A stretch of DNA of 64,000 nucleotides from Salivita marina (GCA_038144425.1 JAYQNS010000002.1:310001-374000), one strand, 5' to 3'. Shown: positions 16,984 to 26,004, counted from the stretch's first letter. Program-made: numbers and translations. Notes: generated by a model not told the origin, from the sequence alone.

Positions 16984-18326
16984 AGACTCTAGTCGCTATT
17001 TACGGCATGGTGGCCCTGACGATGCTCGCGTTTAGTCCCGGGGCGATGGCTGCTGCGCGGGCGGACTACGCGCTCCCCAGCCTCGCCATTCAGGAGGCCC
17101 TGCGGGACGGCACCCTCGAACGGCGTATCGAACAGCTGTTGCCGTCGCTGATGCGTCGGGCAGGGATCGACGTTTGGCTTCTGATTGCCCGGGAATATAA
17201 CGACGATCCGGTACTGCAAACCTTCCTGCCCGCGCGCTGGCCCACGGCGCGACGACGCACAATTTTGCTGATTCACGATCGCGGGCCCGAAGCGGGGCTC
17301 GAGACCTTGGCCTTTGCCCGATACCCCGTGGGTCGCTTCAAGGCGGCCTGGGATCCGGAGGCCGAGCCCGATCAGTGGGCTGCCCTCGCGGCCAAGCTTG
17401 AGGCGCTTGATCCCCGGGTGGTGGCGGTGAATCGCTCGGAAAGCTTCGCCCTTGCTGACGGGCTGAGCAGCACGGAATACACGCAGCTTGCGGCGGCCCT
17501 AAGTCCGGCGCTACGGGGTCGGCTGGTCAGCGCCGAGCCCCTTGCCGTGGGTTGGCTTGAGACCCGTCTGCCAGAGGAGCGGGCTCGGCACGCAGAAGCC
17601 GTTGCGCTGGCCCATGCACTGCTTGCGGAGGGTCTATCGTCAGCCGTGGTGACGCCCGGAGTCACTCGAACCGATGAGCTGGCCTGGTGGTTACTGGAAG
17701 CGCTTCGGGATCGGGGCCTGACCAGCTGGTTCCACCCGAGCGTTTCCGTACAGCGCGCCGGGGTGGTGGATGAGAGCGGGGAGGCGAAGAGCCTTTACAA
17801 CGTCGTGATCCAGCCCAGTGATTTGGTGCACGTGGATTTTGGCTTGCGTTACCTGGGGCTCTACACGGATACGCAGCAAATGGCCTACGTCCTGCCGCCG
17901 GGAACGGACGCCGCGCCGCCCTGGCTCGCGGCGGCCATGGCGCGGGGTAATCGCCTGCAGGACCTCCTAACGAACGCCTTTATTGCTGGGCAGAGCGGCA
18001 ACGCGGTGCTGCGAGCGGCTCTGGGGGCCGCCCGGGCCGAAGGCCTCGGCGGTGCTATCTACACCCATCCCCTGGGGCTTCACGGCCATGCGGCGGGGCC
18101 GACCATCGGCATGTGGGATCAGCAGGGCGGGGTACCGGGGTCCGGGGATTACCCTCTCTATCCGAATACGGCCTATGCCATCGAGCTCTATGCCAGCTAC
18201 GCCCCGCCGCCCTGGGGTGGGCAGCGGGTGCGTATCAAGTTGGAAGAAGATGCGTTCTTTGATGGGGAAAGGGTCACCTACCTGGCTGGTCGGCAGACGG
18301 CTTTCCACTTGATTCGGTCCCCTTAG
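16980..18326 (+). CDS. Secreted M24 family metallopeptidase (Xaa-Pro aminopeptidase-like)
   Basis: 448 aa. GGAGGAGGG precedes the ATG, which overlaps the preceding stop. The N-terminus is a signal peptide with cleavage near GAMA-AA, so the enzyme is periplasmic or exported. An N-terminal creatinase-like half is followed by the pita-bread domain with all five metal ligands: Asp in VHVDFG, Asp in YTDTQQ, His in GLHGHAAGP, Glu in AIELYASY and Glu in IKLEEDAF. It probably removes residues from peptides with Pro, or another peptide-like substrate. The 4-nt convergent overlap with the RND gene is at its end. Confidence 0.86.
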   Translation: MKTLVAIYGMVALTMLAFSPGAMAAARADYALPSLAIQEALRDGTLERRIEQLLPSLMRRAGIDVWLLIAREYNDDPVLQTFLPARWPTARRRTILLIHDRGPEAGLETLAFARYPVGRFKAAWDPEAEPDQWAALAAKLEALDPRVVAVNRSESFALADGLSSTEYTQLAAALSPALRGRLVSAEPLAVGWLETRLPEERARHAEAVALAHALLAEGLSSAVVTPGVTRTDELAWWLLEALRDRGLTSWFHPSVSVQRAGVVDESGEAKSLYNVVIQPSDLVHVDFGLRYLGLYTDTQQMAYVLPPGTDAAPPWLAAAMARGNRLQDLLTNAFIAGQSGNAVLRAALGAARAEGLGGAIYTHPLGLHGHAAGPTIGMWDQQGGVPGSGDYPLYPNTAYAIELYASYAPPPWGGQRVRIKLEEDAFFDGERVTYLAGRQTAFHLIRSP

Positions 18327-21300
18327 GAAAGGACCTGGCCCTCAAATTCCCGGGGCTTGCCCTGCAGCCTCGCGAGGCCGTTCAGGAAGTCCTCGAGAAT
18401 CAGATAGAGCGATGGCACGAGGAACAGAGTAATCACCGTCGCAAAGAGCACGCCGAAGGCTAGGGAGATGGCCATGGGGATCACGAAGGCCGTCGCCCAG
18501 TTAGAGTCGGCAATCAGCGGCGCAAGACCGATGAAGGTGGTGGTGGAGGTGAGCATGATGGCCCTAAAGCGCACCACCCCCGCCCGCGCCACCGCATCCC
18601 ACAGGGCGACCCCAGCCCGGCGCTGGCGATTGATGTAATCCACGAGCACCAGGGAGGCGTTCACCACGACGCCAGAGAGGGCCACCATGCCGAGCATGGA
18701 GAAGAACACCAGGGGCTCCCCCATCAGGTAATGTCCCGTGATGGCCCCGATGGCGCCGAAGGGAATCACGCTCATGATCACCAGGGGCTGAAGGTAGCTC
18801 TTCAGGGGGATGGCCAGTAGGGCAAAGATGATCATCATGGACAGGAGAAAGCCCTGCCCAAGGCTCGCGAAGGAGGAGGCACGCTCCTCTTGCTCTCCTC
18901 CCAGGCCTACGCTGACCCCGGGGTAGGCGGCCAGCAGGTCGGGCATCCGCGTCTTATTGATGGCGGCGATGATCTTCTCCGGGGTGGTCTGAGCCCGGTT
19001 CACCTCGGCGGTGACGTTAACGATGCGCTGCCCGTTCTTTCGAAGGATGCGGGAGAAGCCGCGCCCAAGATCCATGGTGGCGACGGTGCTAAAGGGAACC
19101 TCCGCGCCATCGGCGGTGCGAATGCGCATAGCTTCCAGGTTGCCGATGGAGCGTCGCTCCGCTTCGGGGTAGCGAACCATCACCCGCACGTCGTCCACGC
19201 CGCGCTGAACCCGCTGCACTTCTAGGCCGTAGAAGGCTTGGCGTACCTGGCTGGCCAAGTCGTTCATGGTCAGCCCCAAGGCCCGTCCTTCCTCCGTCAA
19301 GGCTAGCTTGATTTCCTGCTTTCCAGCGCGGAAGGAGTCGGTGATGTCGTACACCCCGTTATAGCGGGCGAGCTCCCCCCGGAGGGTGGCGGCGAAGCGC
19401 CGAAGTTCGTCTACGTCGCGGCCCGTCAGCTCGAAGTTGATGGCCTCCCCGGTGGTAAAAGCCGCTGCGCTGAAGGACAGCTCGACCGCATCGGGGATCG
19501 GGCCCGTGAGTTCGCGCCAGCGCTGGGTCATGGCGCTAATGGAAACTCCTTCCCGTTCCTTAAAGGGCGGCAGGGCAAGGGCGACCTCGGCAAAGTGGCT
19601 TTGCCCAGGACCACCGCTTCGCTGGGGGCCACCGCCCCGTCCGATTTGGGTGCCAATGGAGGTCAGGGAGTGCTGAACCAGCGTCGGTGCATCGGCTGGG
19701 CGGGGGGCGTCGAACTCCTCCCGCAACGCTTCTGCGGCGCGCTCGAGCTGGGCCACGGCCCGGGAGGTGACCTCCACGGGGACGCCCTCGGGCATGGTGA
19801 GGGTTGCGTAGATTCGGTCCCCTTCCACCGAAGGGAAAAACTGGAAGCTGACCCGACCGCTGGCGATGAGGCCCCCGGCGATGATGAGGGCGCCCAGGGC
19901 AAGGGCTGCGGTGTTGTAACGCCCCCGCATACTCTTCTCCAGCAGGGGCCGATAGCGCGTCTCCGCGAAGCGCTCGAGCCCTTCCTGGAGTCGGCTTTGG
20001 AAGCGAATCCACCCTTGGATGAGGGCTGTTTTCTCGAACAGATACCCTGAAGTTTTCCGGTGCCGTAGGTGCACAGGGAGAATGAGTTGGCTTTCAATGA
20101 TGGAAAACACTAGGGCGATGATGACCACGTAACCGATTACGGAGAAAAAATCCCCGATGCGCCCGCCTCCCAGGATGAGAGGTAGGAAGGTGGCCATGGT
20201 GGTGAGAACCCCGAAGATCACGGGGATAGACACCTCAAAGGTTCCCTCGATAGCGGCGTGGCGCCGGTCTTCATGCTCCAGTTCGTGGGCGTAGATGCGC
20301 TCGCCAACCACAATTGCATCATCGACCACGATACCGAGAACAAGGATAAAGGCCATCACGGTGAGAGAAGAAATGGAGATATCGAAGAAGGGGAATAGCA
20401 TGATCGCCCCGAGTAGGGCGATGGGGATGCCCGCGGCGACCCAAAGGGCAAGGCGAAAGCGCAGGAAGAGGGCGAGAATAATCAACACCAGCACGAGGCC
20501 GTTGCGAGCATTTTCCGTGAGCGTATCAAGGCGCACGCGTAGCTCTTCCGACTCTTCCTGCCAGATCACCAGATCGAGGCCGTTGGGCAGCTCCGCTCGG
20601 GCCCGTTCTAGGTAGGCCTCGAGGGTCTGCGCCATTTCGATGATGTCCTCATCACCAACGCGGAACACTTTCACCATTACTGCGGGGGTCCCATTGAAGC
20701 GGGCGAGGAGATCCCCCTCCTCAAAGCCATCGGTGATCGTCGCGACATCCCGAAGCAGCACCCGGGTGCCGTCGGAGCGCGTAAGCACCACCACATTCTC
20801 AAGCTCAATGCCCCGGTAGGCTTGGCCTTCGGTGCGCACGAGGATGTCGCCGCCCTCCGTTTTGATCGTGCCGCCCGGCATGTCCACGGAGGTGCGGCGC
20901 ACCGCATCGGCGACCTGCGCCAAGGTGAGGCCATGGCGACGGAGAGTTGCCTCGGAGACTTCGATGGAGATCTCGAAGGGGCGCGTATAGACCAAGTCCG
21001 CCTGGGAAATGCCGGGAAGATTGACGATGTCGTCGCGGAGCTGTTGCCCAAGCAGCTTCAGGGTTCGCTCGTCGGCGTTCCCTGTGAGCATGATCTGCAT
21101 CACGCCGCCGCGGAAGAGAAATTTGGTGGTAACAGGCTTCTCGGTCTCCGTAGGCAGGGTGTTGATGCCGTCCACCTGGCTTTTGATGTCGTTGGCCACG
21201 GAGGCGGAATCGAAGCCGTCCGTAACCTCAACGGCGACGGAGCACACCCCTTCGCTGGCCGTTGTATTTACCTTGTCGATGCCTTGGATCGACTCGATGG

Positions 21301-21511
21301 CTTCTTCGATGCGGATGCAGACGCCTCGCTCCACCTCCTCCGGGGAGGCGCCGAGGTAGGGCACGGTGACGCTTACTACATCCGGGTCAACGTTCGGAAA
21401 CTCCTCCTGGTGCGTGGTAAAGAGCGACATGATCCCCCCTGCCAGGAGGATGAACATCAGGAGGTTCGCGGCAACGACATTATCGACGAACCAGGTAATG
21501 ACGCCCTTCAT
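18323..21511 (-). CDS. RND efflux transporter, inner-membrane permease subunit
   Basis: 1062 aa with the two-fold RND architecture. The N-terminus ITWFVDNVVAANLLMFILL is the first helix, followed by a large porter domain; FILVLGIVVDDAIVVGERIY carries the DD pair of TM4 used for proton transport. The second half repeats this (GMVALSGVVVNASLVLVDYI). Overall it fits the heavy-pump/HAE family that exports drugs or lipophilic metabolites. Its ATG overlaps the stop of the membrane-fusion gene (ATGA). No outer-membrane TolC-like gene is linked, so a remote one must serve. Confidence 0.93.
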   Translation of the reverse strand: MKGVITWFVDNVVAANLLMFILLAGGIMSLFTTHQEEFPNVDPDVVSVTVPYLGASPEEVERGVCIRIEEAIESIQGIDKVNTTASEGVCSVAVEVTDGFDSASVANDIKSQVDGINTLPTETEKPVTTKFLFRGGVMQIMLTGNADERTLKLLGQQLRDDIVNLPGISQADLVYTRPFEISIEVSEATLRRHGLTLAQVADAVRRTSVDMPGGTIKTEGGDILVRTEGQAYRGIELENVVVLTRSDGTRVLLRDVATITDGFEEGDLLARFNGTPAVMVKVFRVGDEDIIEMAQTLEAYLERARAELPNGLDLVIWQEESEELRVRLDTLTENARNGLVLVLIILALFLRFRLALWVAAGIPIALLGAIMLFPFFDISISSLTVMAFILVLGIVVDDAIVVGERIYAHELEHEDRRHAAIEGTFEVSIPVIFGVLTTMATFLPLILGGGRIGDFFSVIGYVVIIALVFSIIESQLILPVHLRHRKTSGYLFEKTALIQGWIRFQSRLQEGLERFAETRYRPLLEKSMRGRYNTAALALGALIIAGGLIASGRVSFQFFPSVEGDRIYATLTMPEGVPVEVTSRAVAQLERAAEALREEFDAPRPADAPTLVQHSLTSIGTQIGRGGGPQRSGGPGQSHFAEVALALPPFKEREGVSISAMTQRWRELTGPIPDAVELSFSAAAFTTGEAINFELTGRDVDELRRFAATLRGELARYNGVYDITDSFRAGKQEIKLALTEEGRALGLTMNDLASQVRQAFYGLEVQRVQRGVDDVRVMVRYPEAERRSIGNLEAMRIRTADGAEVPFSTVATMDLGRGFSRILRKNGQRIVNVTAEVNRAQTTPEKIIAAINKTRMPDLLAAYPGVSVGLGGEQEERASSFASLGQGFLLSMMIIFALLAIPLKSYLQPLVIMSVIPFGAIGAITGHYLMGEPLVFFSMLGMVALSGVVVNASLVLVDYINRQRRAGVALWDAVARAGVVRFRAIMLTSTTTFIGLAPLIADSNWATAFVIPMAISLAFGVLFATVITLFLVPSLYLILEDFLNGLARLQGKPREFEGQVLS

Positions 21512-22644
21512 TGCGTCGCGCCCCCTTGCTCAAGAGGCTGCACGCGCATGCCTTCTACCACGGTTTGGAGCGGAGAGAGGCAAACCCGTTCACCGGCGGC
21601 CAAGCCTGCCTGTATCAGAACGTCGTCCTCAAAGAAGCGTAGGGGCGTCACGGGGCGCAGCTCGAGGCGATCATCTTTATCGACCACGATGACCTGGTTG
21701 CCTTCGCGCAGCACGGAGCGGGGGAGGGTCACGATGTCCTGAGCGAGGGTGCCGTCGATGGTAGCGGACACAAATAGCCCCAGGGGCAGGGCTGGCTGAG
21801 GGCGTTCCACCCGAGCCACGAGATGAACCATGCGGGAGCGGGGGTCAAGCTCTCCCTCGGCACGGAGAATGCGACCCTCCCAGCGCTGCTCAACGCCCCC
21901 GAAGGACGCGCTTAGGGTGACCTGAGGGGCCTGCTCGTGATCAAAGCGCCGCCCCAGTTGAAAGCCGAGGAAGGCGAGCTGCTCGTCAGCGATGGGCAGG
22001 CGTACCTCCATGGCGTCGGTAGCGTAGAGCCGGGCGATCTCGCTTCCGCGGCGCACAAATTGCCCCACATCAATATTTTCCTGGCGTACGATCCCATCGA
22101 AGGGAGCCCGCAGCACGGTGCGCTCTAGATCCCGCTTTGCCCGGGCCACGGCGCTCTCCCCCGCACGAAGGCCGGCCTCGGCCACGCGCAGCCGCCGCTC
22201 CGCACTTTCCAGCGCGGAGCGGCTTACTAGACGCTTATCGAGGAGAGGCTTAAGGCGGTCGTATTCAAAGCGGGCATTGGCCAGCTCGGCGGCGGCTTGG
22301 TCTCGGGATGCCTCGGCGCTTTCCAGGGCCAGGCCGGGATCGGTCGCGTCTAGGCGAAGGAGCGGCGCTCCGGCCTGAAAGGTGCCGCCGGAAACCATGG
22401 CTTCGCTTACCCACTCGATGCGTCCATCCACCTCCACCACAAGTGCGCTCTCCGTGCGTGGCATGACGGAACCCTGGCTGCGCACCTTTAGGCGCTGAGG
22501 GGTTGGCGTCACGGTAGTGACCCGTACCGCAGGCGCCACGGCCTCGGGGCTTTCCGCCGAGAGGGTCGGCGCCGTGGCGACTAGGCCGGCGGCGCCGATA
22601 AGGGCAGCGATCACGATGAGGATTGGGGTGGCAAAGCGCTTCAT
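21508..22644 (-). CDS. RND efflux periplasmic adaptor (membrane fusion protein)
   Basis: 378 aa, an N-terminal membrane anchor (residues 5-25) and no lipobox. The lipoyl half-motifs are around VEVDGRIEWVSEAMVSGGTF and RTVLRAPFDGIVRQENIDVG, bracketing a coiled-coil hairpin from about 105 to 170 (SAEASRDQAAAELANARFEY onward), followed by a beta barrel. It bridges the permease to an outer-membrane channel. Its start lies inside the last codons of the regulator gene, so the three genes form one tightly coupled operon. Confidence 0.92.
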   Translation of the reverse strand: MKRFATPILIVIAALIGAAGLVATAPTLSAESPEAVAPAVRVTTVTPTPQRLKVRSQGSVMPRTESALVVEVDGRIEWVSEAMVSGGTFQAGAPLLRLDATDPGLALESAEASRDQAAAELANARFEYDRLKPLLDKRLVSRSALESAERRLRVAEAGLRAGESAVARAKRDLERTVLRAPFDGIVRQENIDVGQFVRRGSEIARLYATDAMEVRLPIADEQLAFLGFQLGRRFDHEQAPQVTLSASFGGVEQRWEGRILRAEGELDPRSRMVHLVARVERPQPALPLGLFVSATIDGTLAQDIVTLPRSVLREGNQVIVVDKDDRLELRPVTPLRFFEDDVLIQAGLAAGERVCLSPLQTVVEGMRVQPLEQGGATQ

Positions 22645-23405
22645 GAAAATAAACCTCGAGGTGGGGGCGTGGGGAGGAGCGCGCTGACATCGCAGGTCGC
22701 GCCGGCGTCGCAGAGGGCCGTCCGGAGGTGATGCCGAGTCAGTTGGGTGAGGGCCTGGAGGGCATGCCGGGCGTTGCGGCGATTACGACCTTCAAGGGCC
22801 TGGTCGAGGTCCCAGAGCAAGGCTTTGACTGCCACTAGGGACGCCTCATCAGGTTCGGGAAGGCGGGGCCAGAGCCGTTCCAGAAGCTGCATGCGCAGCC
22901 CGTTAGCGATGAGCCGCATGGGCAGGTTGCCGCACTCCCGGAGCATGGCCTGGCTGAGGGCGAGGCGCGCCGTCAGAAGGTTAGGATCGCCGGCGGATAG
23001 GGCGAGAAACCGTGAGATGTGCTCTCTAACCGCTGCGATGCTGGTTTCCGAGCCCTGGGCGAGGAGCTGGTCGCAGGCGTCCCCGACGAGGAGCTCGAGC
23101 ACCTTCAGGCACTGGTCCACAAGCTCCGCGTCGGGCACGGGGTGGAGGTCTAGAAGGGGGCCGAGCACATCAAGGTTCGCCTCATCGACGGCTGCGACCC
23201 GGGATCCGCCCCGGGCGCTTTTCGTCAGCCCAAGGGTTTCAAGCTTCCGAAGGGCCTCCCGAACGGCGCCGCGGCCCGTTTCAAAGCGCAGGGCGAGCTC
23301 CCGCTCCGAGGGTAGACGTTCTCCCGGGCGATATTGACCCGTAAGCACCTCATGGCGAAGGGTGCTGAAGATGTCTTCCGTGCGGGTGGCGTGGGGGGTG
23401 GTCAT
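22641..23405 (-). CDS. FadR-subfamily GntR transcriptional regulator of the RND operon
   Basis: 254 aa. An N-terminal winged helix with YRPGERLPSERELALRF and GRGAVREALRKLETLGL is the classic GntR reader; after residue 85 an all-helical FCD-type domain (LVDQCLKVLELLVGDACDQL and on) should bind a small carboxylate-like effector. It is the first gene of regulator-MFP-RND, with 4-nt overlaps throughout. A perfect FadR-type palindrome lies 69-82 bp upstream of the start, which suggests autoregulation of the whole operon. FadR-type control of an RND pump is less usual than TetR or MarR control. Confidence 0.9.
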   Translation of the reverse strand: MTTPHATRTEDIFSTLRHEVLTGQYRPGERLPSERELALRFETGRGAVREALRKLETLGLTKSARGGSRVAAVDEANLDVLGPLLDLHPVPDAELVDQCLKVLELLVGDACDQLLAQGSETSIAAVREHISRFLALSAGDPNLLTARLALSQAMLRECGNLPMRLIANGLRMQLLERLWPRLPEPDEASLVAVKALLWDLDQALEGRNRRNARHALQALTQLTRHHLRTALCDAGATCDVSALLPTPPPRGLFS

Positions 23406-23474
23406 GGCGCGCCTGCGTTGTCGGGGGGACCAAGGGTACGGGCCTTTAGGTCGGTCCGCAATGGCCAGTCCAAA

Positions 23475-23487
23475 TTGGTAGTACCAA
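23475..23487. promoter_or_regulatory. Predicted FadR/GntR-type operator
   Basis: TTGGTAGTACCAA: six-base arms TTGGTA/TACCAA around one base, matching the FadR-subfamily consensus TNGTNNNACNA at every fixed position. It lies in the 162-bp gap between the divergent regulator gene and hspQ. Symmetry resumes two bases further out (AA/TT), which favours a dimer site. Binding by the adjacent regulator is inference. Confidence 0.75.
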
Positions 23488-23567
23488 ATTTCCCCGAGGG
23501 GTCCCTAGGTTTGCGGCCCGTTTCCCCCTAGGCTAGGGATTCGGGCCTCCAAGGGAGGTGTCTAGGG

Positions 23568-23900
23568 ATGGCGCCGGGAGCCACAACCGCCATGAATCGA
23601 GTGCGCTTTCCCCTCGGGGCCATCGTTTATCACCATAAGCAGGGGTACCGGGGCGTGATCTTTGGCGTTGACGCGGAGTTCGCCCTGTCCGACGAATGGT
23701 ATGATCGGGTGGCTCAAAGCCGCCCGCCGAAGGATGCGCCCTGGTATCACGTGCTGGTCCATGGCAGCAGTAAAACCACCTACGTCGCGGAGCGCAACCT
23801 GGTCCCCGCAGCGGATCGGGGACCCATCGAGCACCCCCTCTTAGACACCTTCTTTACCCATCTTGAAGGCGGGGCCTATGCCCCGAAGGGGCTGCATTAG
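23568..23900 (+). CDS. hspQ: Heat shock protein HspQ (hemimethylated-DNA-binding family)
   Basis: 110 aa. FPLGAIVYHHKQGYRGVIFGVD, WYHVLVHGSSKTTYVAERNL and FDTFFTHLE-like LLDTFFTHLEGGAY are the HspQ/YccV landmarks. In Enterobacteria HspQ is a Lon-specificity enhancing factor and binds hemimethylated oriC. GGAGG about 10 nt before the ATG at 23568 supports this start; a second ATG at 23592 (MNRVRF) would match the usual family N-terminus. It diverges from the efflux operon. Confidence 0.88.
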   Translation: MAPGATTAMNRVRFPLGAIVYHHKQGYRGVIFGVDAEFALSDEWYDRVAQSRPPKDAPWYHVLVHGSSKTTYVAERNLVPAADRGPIEHPLLDTFFTHLEGGAYAPKGLH

Positions 23901-24268
23901 AGGAGAGTCCCGAAGGGGTGGGCAGCGTCCGGTAAGCCCTTTTGGGTGAAATTCCGGGTATCTACATCTACAGCGCCTAGGGTGGTCGCCGGGCCAGCAT
24001 TGGCGCGGCATTGCGCCCAGCTAGGGCATGTTCTGTGTATCTACACGAACGCGAAAGCGTCTGCTTAAAAAACCCACCCTAATACCAACTTCCGGTCTCA
24101 GAGCGGCCTGGATTTCCACTTAGAACTTAGATCTACACCCATAGGGGGCACCAAAACCCACTTCAATTGACGCCAAGTATCACCATAAAAATTGGTGCAA
24201 AAGGGCTTTCCCCGGAAGGGCGCGATAAACCAAAGGAAAGCCCCGAAGGCGCGACCCTCCGTCCCTCG
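23901..24268. other. AT-richer intergenic region with repeated ATCTACA
   Basis: 368 bp between the hspQ and ygfZ stop codons, with clearly lower G+C than both flanks and no credible ORF. The heptamer ATCTACA occurs four times in the same direction: 23960-23966, 23966-23972, 24039-24045 and 24131-24137, twice within GTATCTACA. A small hairpin GGCGC...GCGCC lies near 24003-24018. The right end holds the ygfZ terminator. It could be a relic of a lost gene, an unannotated small RNA or a regulatory spacer; nothing decides between them. Confidence 0.5.
24199..24243 (-). terminator. Intrinsic terminator downstream of ygfZ
   Basis: On the minus strand GGGCTTTCC (24243-24235) pairs with GGAAAGCCC (24211-24203), followed by TTTT (24202-24199). 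The loop is long (23 nt) and can fold further. It begins 25 nt after the ygfZ stop. Confidence 0.7.
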
Positions 24269-25162
24269 CTAGGGCAGCTCGGGGTCGATCGTTAGGGTGC
24301 CGGTATCGGTAGTGAAGGGCCCGATAGCGCCCTCCAGCGCTTTCCCCGAGAGGCTAAGGGCTAAGCGATAGGGCGCGCCGGCTGCCTCTGCGGCGCAGGC
24401 AAGCACGGTCCCAAGGGGGTTCCCTGAGCCATCCCGCACCGCCTCGCCTACCGGTAGTGCCGCGGTGCTTTCGCCGCGGTAAAGGCGCCGCTTCGGCTGC
24501 CCACGGTAGTGAAGTCGGGCCACGATTTCCTGGCCGAGGTAACAGCCCTTCTTGAAGTCCACGGCGCCGATGCGGTCAAGGTTGAAGCCCTGGGGCACGT
24601 CCTTTTCGCTGTGGTCGGCGGTGAAGGGCAGGCGCCCCGCGGCGAGCGTTCGGGCGAGCCACGGGCTTTCCGGGCCGGGCTTGATGCCCTCGCGTGCGCA
24701 CCAGCGGGCCAGGGTGGTGTCTTCTCCCCAAAGCTCTCTATCTCCCGCTGGCGGCTGTACCCAGATCAGCCCATCGGCCGCCGGGGTGGTCGTTCCCGGG
24801 GCAAGGGGAGGCAGGGCCCTGAGCCCGTCTGAGGGTAGGGCCAGACCTTGTGCCTCGCCGGTGCGCAGGGCGCATTTCGCAAAGCGTAGATAGGGCTCGA
24901 GAAAAGCGCTCACGGGGGCAACCAGCGTTTCATGGAGCCGAAGGGTGAGGGCCTCCGCCGTTCCCCAGACCAGGAAAGTTGCGAGCACCTGGCCCTGTCG
25001 ATTGCACAGCGCGCCTTCTAGGGCCTGCGTGCCGTCCAGGCGTCGCGTATCGCAGGTGCCGTAGCCCTGGAAAAAGGAAGCGGCATCCGCGCCCTCCAGG
25101 TGAAGCAGGACAAAGTGTTCTAGGCGGGAGGCCTGGGCCGGCGGTTGGCGGTGCGCGTCCAT
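24269..25162 (-). CDS. ygfZ: tRNA-modifying protein YgfZ (folate-binding, GcvT-like)
   Basis: 297 aa. KKGCYLGQEIVARLHYRGQP is the diagnostic YgfZ/IBA57 motif with the conserved Cys. The protein binds folate and assists Fe-S enzymes such as MiaB. Other landmarks: LHLEGADAASFFQGY near the N-terminus and DRIGAVDFKKG. Divergent from sdhE by 115 nt, the usual arrangement in Pseudomonas-like genomes. Confidence 0.9.
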   Translation of the reverse strand: MDAHRQPPAQASRLEHFVLLHLEGADAASFFQGYGTCDTRRLDGTQALEGALCNRQGQVLATFLVWGTAEALTLRLHETLVAPVSAFLEPYLRFAKCALRTGEAQGLALPSDGLRALPPLAPGTTTPAADGLIWVQPPAGDRELWGEDTTLARWCAREGIKPGPESPWLARTLAAGRLPFTADHSEKDVPQGFNLDRIGAVDFKKGCYLGQEIVARLHYRGQPKRRLYRGESTAALPVGEAVRDGSGNPLGTVLACAAEAAGAPYRLALSLSGKALEGAIGPFTTDTGTLTIDPELP

Positions 25163-25277
25163 GGAGGAGCCCCCTAATCATGACGTTGTTCGTGAGACAC
25201 TATTGCGGTCCTCCGGTTCTGGTTCAAGAGTTCCGGTAAGCTTTGCCGCCCCTAGGGCTCATCATAAGGAGCGCGCC

Positions 25278-25562
25278 ATGTCCGATCACGACGCCGCCTC
25301 GCAGGACGCCGCCCTGAGCGCCGCGCGCCTGCACTGGCGCAGCCGACGGGGGCTTCGGGAGCTCGATTTGCTTTTTCTCCCCTTTGTGGAGGAGGCCTAC
25401 GGGACCTTGCCCTCCGCGGAGCAGCTGGCCTACCAGCGCTTGCTCGCCGAGGAGGACACGGAGCTTCTGCTATGGATGACCGGGCGAGCAGCGCCTCTCG
25501 ATCCTGAGCTTAGCGGGATCGTGGCAAAGATTCGGGCCCATGCTGGGGCAATCGACAGCTAA
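25278..25562 (+). CDS. sdhE: Succinate dehydrogenase assembly factor SdhE (CptB/YgfY)
   Basis: 94 aa from the ATG at 25278, AAGGAG 7 nt upstream. HWRSRRGLRELDLLFLPFVE contains the RGxxELD motif needed for covalent FAD insertion into SdhA; the helix bundle continues with LLAEEDTELLLWMTGR. The neighbour ygfX starts inside its last codons. Confidence 0.92.
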   Translation: MSDHDAASQDAALSAARLHWRSRRGLRELDLLFLPFVEEAYGTLPSAEQLAYQRLLAEEDTELLLWMTGRAAPLDPELSGIVAKIRAHAGAIDS

Positions 25563-26004
25563 GGGGATGCACGGCTTCGGCGCCCTTCCTTTAGGGGAAC
25601 ATGCCCTTGGGCCCGCTCCAAGCCAAGCCTGGCTCCAAGGGGGTTTTTATCTTTTAACGCTGGGTACGGCGGCCACCATCGCGGTGGAGGGATCGCGTCT
25701 TGCCATGGTGCTGGGACTGGTCGCGGGGGCCGTGCTTCGGGCCTGGGGGCCCCGCCAGTGGCAATCGCCGCGTGCCTACCGCCGGGACGATCGCGGCGTT
25801 GCCCTTTGCCTTCCTCGGCGCCACTGGGTTCGGCTTGAAGCCTTGACGCTGACGGGCTACGCCCCGGTCTACCTCTGGCTCCGTTGGCGGGCGCCCTCAG
25901 GGCGCCGGGGCAGTGCGCTGCTATGGCGGGGCAGCCTGCCTGAGCCCCTCTATCGCGCCTTCGTGCGTCAGCACCGACGCTTTCCTGCAATTTCGTTGTT
26001 TTAG
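25540..26004 (+). CDS. YgfX/CptA-like membrane protein
   Basis: 154 aa from ATG 25540; an in-frame ATG at 25567 is an alternative. A basic protein with two close hydrophobic segments (FYLLTLGTAATIAVE and RLAMVLGLVAGAVL, residues 36-65) and a soluble C-terminal half ending ...YRAFVRQHRRFP. Length, topology and place after sdhE match YgfX/CptA, an inner-membrane protein encoded with SdhE and described in E. coli as affecting cell shape. The sequence is divergent, so the call leans on context. The end overlaps the convergent nadB by 4 nt. Confidence 0.65.
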   Translation: MLGQSTAKGMHGFGALPLGEHALGPAPSQAWLQGGFYLLTLGTAATIAVEGSRLAMVLGLVAGAVLRAWGPRQWQSPRAYRRDDRGVALCLPRRHWVRLEALTLTGYAPVYLWLRWRAPSGRRGSALLWRGSLPEPLYRAFVRQHRRFPAISLF

